From contig JAGVSV010000316.1 of assembly GCA_019137115.1 (NCBI GenBank), positions 1-8,491 of the forward strand: a stretch of 8,491 bases of DNA, read 5' to 3'. A model generated the notes under the pieces. The model saw only the letters and a program-made list of their open reading frames with translations, was not told where the DNA came from and ran no database searches. This document shows positions 5,942 to 8,491 of the stretch, one piece after another; within the stretch, counting starts at the first letter, position 1, and each line of letters starts with the position of its first letter. This stretch comes from Bacillota bacterium (GTDB lineage Bacteria > Bacillota > Clostridia > Christensenellales > Aristaeellaceae). Position numbers and translations under genes: made by a program.

Positions 5942-7263
5942 GGCGTACCCTCCTGAACAAATGCCTGATAAATGGCCCGTATGGCCTGCTCAAAATCCTG
6001 GTTGTCCACGCCGATCAATATGTTCAGTTCGCTGGAACCCTGGGAGATCAGCCGGATGTTGACCTGCCCTTCGCCCAGCGCGCGGAACACGCGCGCCGCC
6101 GAGCCCGTTTCGTGGATCATGCCCTGCCCCACCACCGCGATTAATGCGATGGACGGCATGGAGACCAGCGAATCCGGCGCGCAGTAGATGCGGATCTCCT
6201 CGAGGATCTTCCTTTCCTTGCCGGAGATGTCCGCCTGCGCCACGATCACCGACACGCTGTCGATGCAGGAGGGCATGTTCTCAATGGGCACTTCGTTGGA
6301 CTCAAACACGCTGATCAGCTTGCGCAAAAAGTCCCCTTCCTCCCGCAGGCGCGTTTTTTCCACGTTGATGACCCGGAAATCCTTTTTGCCGGCAATGCCG
6401 GTGACAATGGTGCCCTTGCGCTCGGTTTGCTCGGGCACAATCAGCGTACCCGGATCCTCCGGGCGGTGCGTGTTGCGGATGTGGATCGGGATGCCGGCTT
6501 CGCGCACGGGGAAGATGGCGTCCTCCTGCAGCACCTGCGCGCCCATGTAGGACAGCTCCCGCAGCTCGCGGAAGGTGATGCTGTGGATGGGGCGGGGGTC
6601 CTTGACGATATGCGGGTCGGCCATCAAAAAGCCCGAAACGTCCGTCCAGTTTTCATACAGGGAAGCGCGCATGCCGCGGGCAATCACGGCGCCCGTGATG
6701 TCGCTGCCGCCGCGCGCGAAGGTGACCACGTTTCCCTCGGTGTCCGCGCCGTAAAAGCCCGGGATCACCGCGTATTCCACGTCCTGAAGCCCCACGCGGA
6801 TGGCTTCATAGGTGGCGGCCTCGTCCATGCGGCCGTCCGTGCCAAACACGATCAGCTCGCTGCTGTCCACAAACGGAACGTCCAGATACTCCGCCATCAG
6901 TCGCGCGCAAAGGTATTCGCCGCGGCTGGCGCAGTAATCGCGGCTGGCGCCGGCGCGGATGCGCATCTCCACGTGCGTCAAATCCGCCTCCAGGTCCTGC
7001 TTCAAACCCAGCGTGCGGTGGATGTCGCGGTACCGTCCCGCGATGATCGCAAACACATCCTCAAACCCCAGCCGGTGGCTGGCCAGCTGGTAGCACATCA
7101 GCAGCATGTCGGTGATTTTGTGGTCCTTGTCGTCCGCCTTTCCGGGGGCCGAGACCACCACATACCGGCGGCGCGGGTCAGCTTTGACAATATCCGCCGC
7201 CTGAACAAAGCCTTGCGCGTTGGCCAGCGAACTGCCGCCAAACTTTGTAACAATTGCTTCCAC
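5938..7263 (-). CDS. lysC: Aspartate kinase (monofunctional, two ACT domains)
   Basis: LysC phosphorylates aspartate, the committed step of the aspartate family pathway. The 441-residue protein has the kinase motif TKFGGSS (6-12), the aspartate-binding RGEYLCARL (114-122), the nucleotide-site FARGGSDITGAV (182-193) and ENWTDVSGFLMADP (204-217). Two ACT domains follow at about 296-365 and 372-436 (FRVINVEK..., IALIAVVGQG...), which in the family bind an end-product amino acid for feedback inhibition. Overall layout resembles the AK III-like single enzymes of about 440 residues. The start is GTG at 7263, because it gives an N-terminus six residues ahead of KFGG and no ATG is available. The ribosome site AAGGAGGG (7274-7267) is strong but close, about 4 nt from the GTG. 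The gene heads the lysC-asd-hom operon behind a T-box leader. Which amino acid inhibits it is not readable. Confidence 0.96.
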   Translation of the reverse strand: MEAIVTKFGGSSLANAQGFVQAADIVKADPRRRYVVVSAPGKADDKDHKITDMLLMCYQLASHRLGFEDVFAIIAGRYRDIHRTLGLKQDLEADLTHVEMRIRAGASRDYCASRGEYLCARLMAEYLDVPFVDSSELIVFGTDGRMDEAATYEAIRVGLQDVEYAVIPGFYGADTEGNVVTFARGGSDITGAVIARGMRASLYENWTDVSGFLMADPHIVKDPRPIHSITFRELRELSYMGAQVLQEDAIFPVREAGIPIHIRNTHRPEDPGTLIVPEQTERKGTIVTGIAGKKDFRVINVEKTRLREEGDFLRKLISVFESNEVPIENMPSCIDSVSVIVAQADISGKERKILEEIRIYCAPDSLVSMPSIALIAVVGQGMIHETGSAARVFRALGEGQVNIRLISQGSSELNILIGVDNQDFEQAIRAIYQAFVQEGTP

Positions 7264-7274
7264 AGGCCCTCCTT

Positions 7275-7305
7275 AACAAAAACACCCATCCAATCAGGAC
7301 GAGTG
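7275..7305 (-). terminator. Rho-independent terminator of the lysC leader
   Basis: CACTCGTCC (7305-7297) pairs fully with GGATGGGTG (7291-7283), with two G-U pairs and loop TGATT, followed by TTTTTGTT. The 5' arm overlaps the antiterminator 3' arm. The T-run abuts the lysC ribosome binding site at 7274. Confidence 0.9.
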
Positions 7306-7480
7306 TGCCTCGCATTCCACCCTTGGGGAGCAGCCGATAACGCCGGCCGGCGCCATGCCTTACTGTGGTTCGGGCAGGGGCTCCGAGGGGGTTTTCGCCG
7401 GTGCGTTGCCGCGGAAGCCTTCCAGCCGGTGGGCTTCCTTCTCTGTCGTGCGCAACGGGTACTCGTCCTCATCCACGCCT
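7275..7480 (-). promoter_or_regulatory. T-box riboswitch leader of lysC-asd-hom (specifier probably Thr ACC, alternatively Asn AAC)
   Basis: Stem I: lower helix GAGG/CCTC (7470-7467 with 7388-7385), specifier loop 5' side ACGAGTA, upper helix CGTTGC/GCAACG, AG bulge ACAGAGAA, apical stem GGAAGCC/GGCTTCC (7438-7432 with 7419-7413) and loop CACCGGCTGGAA. Both leaders in this window end stem I with GGAGCC. The antiterminator is AGGG (7323-7320), bulge TGGAATG (7319-7313), CGAG/CTCG and TCCT (7299-7296). The bulge departs from the usual TGGNACC. The loop holds CGAAAACCC: reading ACC (7392-7390) leaves one base before the lower helix, as in the other leader, and suits an operon that makes threonine. 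AAC is possible by distance to GGAGCC. UGGA would pair with a tRNA carrying U73, which argues against Asn or Lys. A lysine riboswitch was considered and not seen. Specifier identity is inference; the T-box call rests on the mutually exclusive antiterminator and terminator. Confidence 0.85.
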
Positions 7481-7486
7481 GCGGCC

Positions 7487-7515
7487 ATCATATGCGGGGA
7501 ATTCCGCAAAGTCAA
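7487..7515 (-). promoter_or_regulatory. Sigma-A-type promoter for lysC-asd-hom
   Basis: TTGACT (7515-7510), a 17-bp spacer and TATGAT (7492-7487) each match consensus at 5/6. Predicted start is near 7480, giving a leader of about 215 nt that begins just upstream of T-box stem I. Confidence 0.8.
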
Positions 7516-7573
7516 TGCGGTTCCTGCACTTTGGGTGTTCTTTGCGATATGTTTCAAGGGTTTTACGGTTTGA

Positions 7574-7602
7574 TTGCACTGATATCACACAAACGGTATA
7601 AT
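7574..7602 (+). promoter_or_regulatory. Sigma-A-type promoter for the moxR-like gene
   Basis: A perfect TATAAT (7597-7602) follows TTGCAC (7574-7579) with a 17-bp spacer. Predicted start is near 7609. It diverges from the lysC promoter; the two -35 elements are about 60 bp apart. Confidence 0.75.
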
Positions 7603-7612
7603 GCAGGCATGA

Positions 7613-7628
7613 ACGGGGCATTCCCCGT
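7613..7628 (+). other. Perfect hairpin at the 5' end of the moxR-like transcript
   Basis: ACGGGG (7613-7618) and CCCCGT (7623-7628) form a 6-bp stem with a 4-nt CATT loop, starting a few bases after the predicted transcription start. It lacks a T-run, so it is not a terminator; it might protect the mRNA 5' end. Function unproven. Confidence 0.4.
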
Positions 7629-7652
7629 GCGCCTTGGGCGGGAAGGACGGGT

Positions 7653-8491
<839 letters not shown>

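Noticed and set aside
7264..7480. Lysine (L-box) riboswitch upstream of lysC
   Set aside because: The expected L-box core motifs are not seen, whereas T-box stem I, antiterminator and terminator can all be drawn.
7360..7557. 65-codon minus-strand frame as a possible leader peptide of lysC
   Set aside because: Its start at 7557 lies upstream of the predicted promoter, so it would not be on the transcript, and its codons coincide with T-box stem I helices.

Overview
The window is GC-rich and bacterial, with six genes that look complete or once complete and two cut by the window edges. Two T-box riboswitches, near-consensus sigma-A-type promoters, strong GGAGG ribosome binding sites and many ATGA gene overlaps point to a Firmicute, probably a high-GC member of the Clostridia. 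The lineage is inferred from these traits, not from a marker gene.

Layout. Positions 1-827 (minus) hold most of a TrpX/ABC_sub_bind-type substrate-binding protein. Its expression is preceded by a complete T-box leader (about 1110-859) with its own promoter; the specifier reads most naturally as UAC (Tyr). Divergently, gdhA (1299-2636, plus) encodes hexameric glutamate dehydrogenase from a well-formed promoter. It is followed by mscL (2718-3179), whose product carries a C-terminal zinc ribbon, and by a HAD phosphatase gene (3176-3796) that overlaps mscL by 4 bases. Converging from the right is the aspartate-pathway operon lysC-asd-hom (7263 to 3799, minus). It is led by a second T-box riboswitch (about 7480-7275) with a TTGACT-17-TATGAT promoter. 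Diverging from it is a MoxR-type AAA+ ATPase gene (7653 onward, plus), cut by the right edge.

How the genes fit together. LysC phosphorylates aspartate, Asd makes aspartate semialdehyde and Hom takes that to homoserine for threonine and methionine. Aspartate semialdehyde also feeds lysine and diaminopimelate. GdhA supplies glutamate for transamination.

The most notable observation is that hom is frameshifted. An exact 8-bp tandem duplication (two copies of GGGCGCGC, 4103-4088 on the minus strand) separates the first 295 codons from the C-terminal reading frame. Removing one copy restores an uninterrupted Hom of 387 residues with the conserved GQGAG...PT motif. A GGGTTTA slippery-type heptamer follows immediately and is in the correct phase for a -1 shift. 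The gene may therefore be a fresh pseudogene, a reversible on/off switch, a leaky recoded gene or an assembly artefact; the sequence alone cannot decide.
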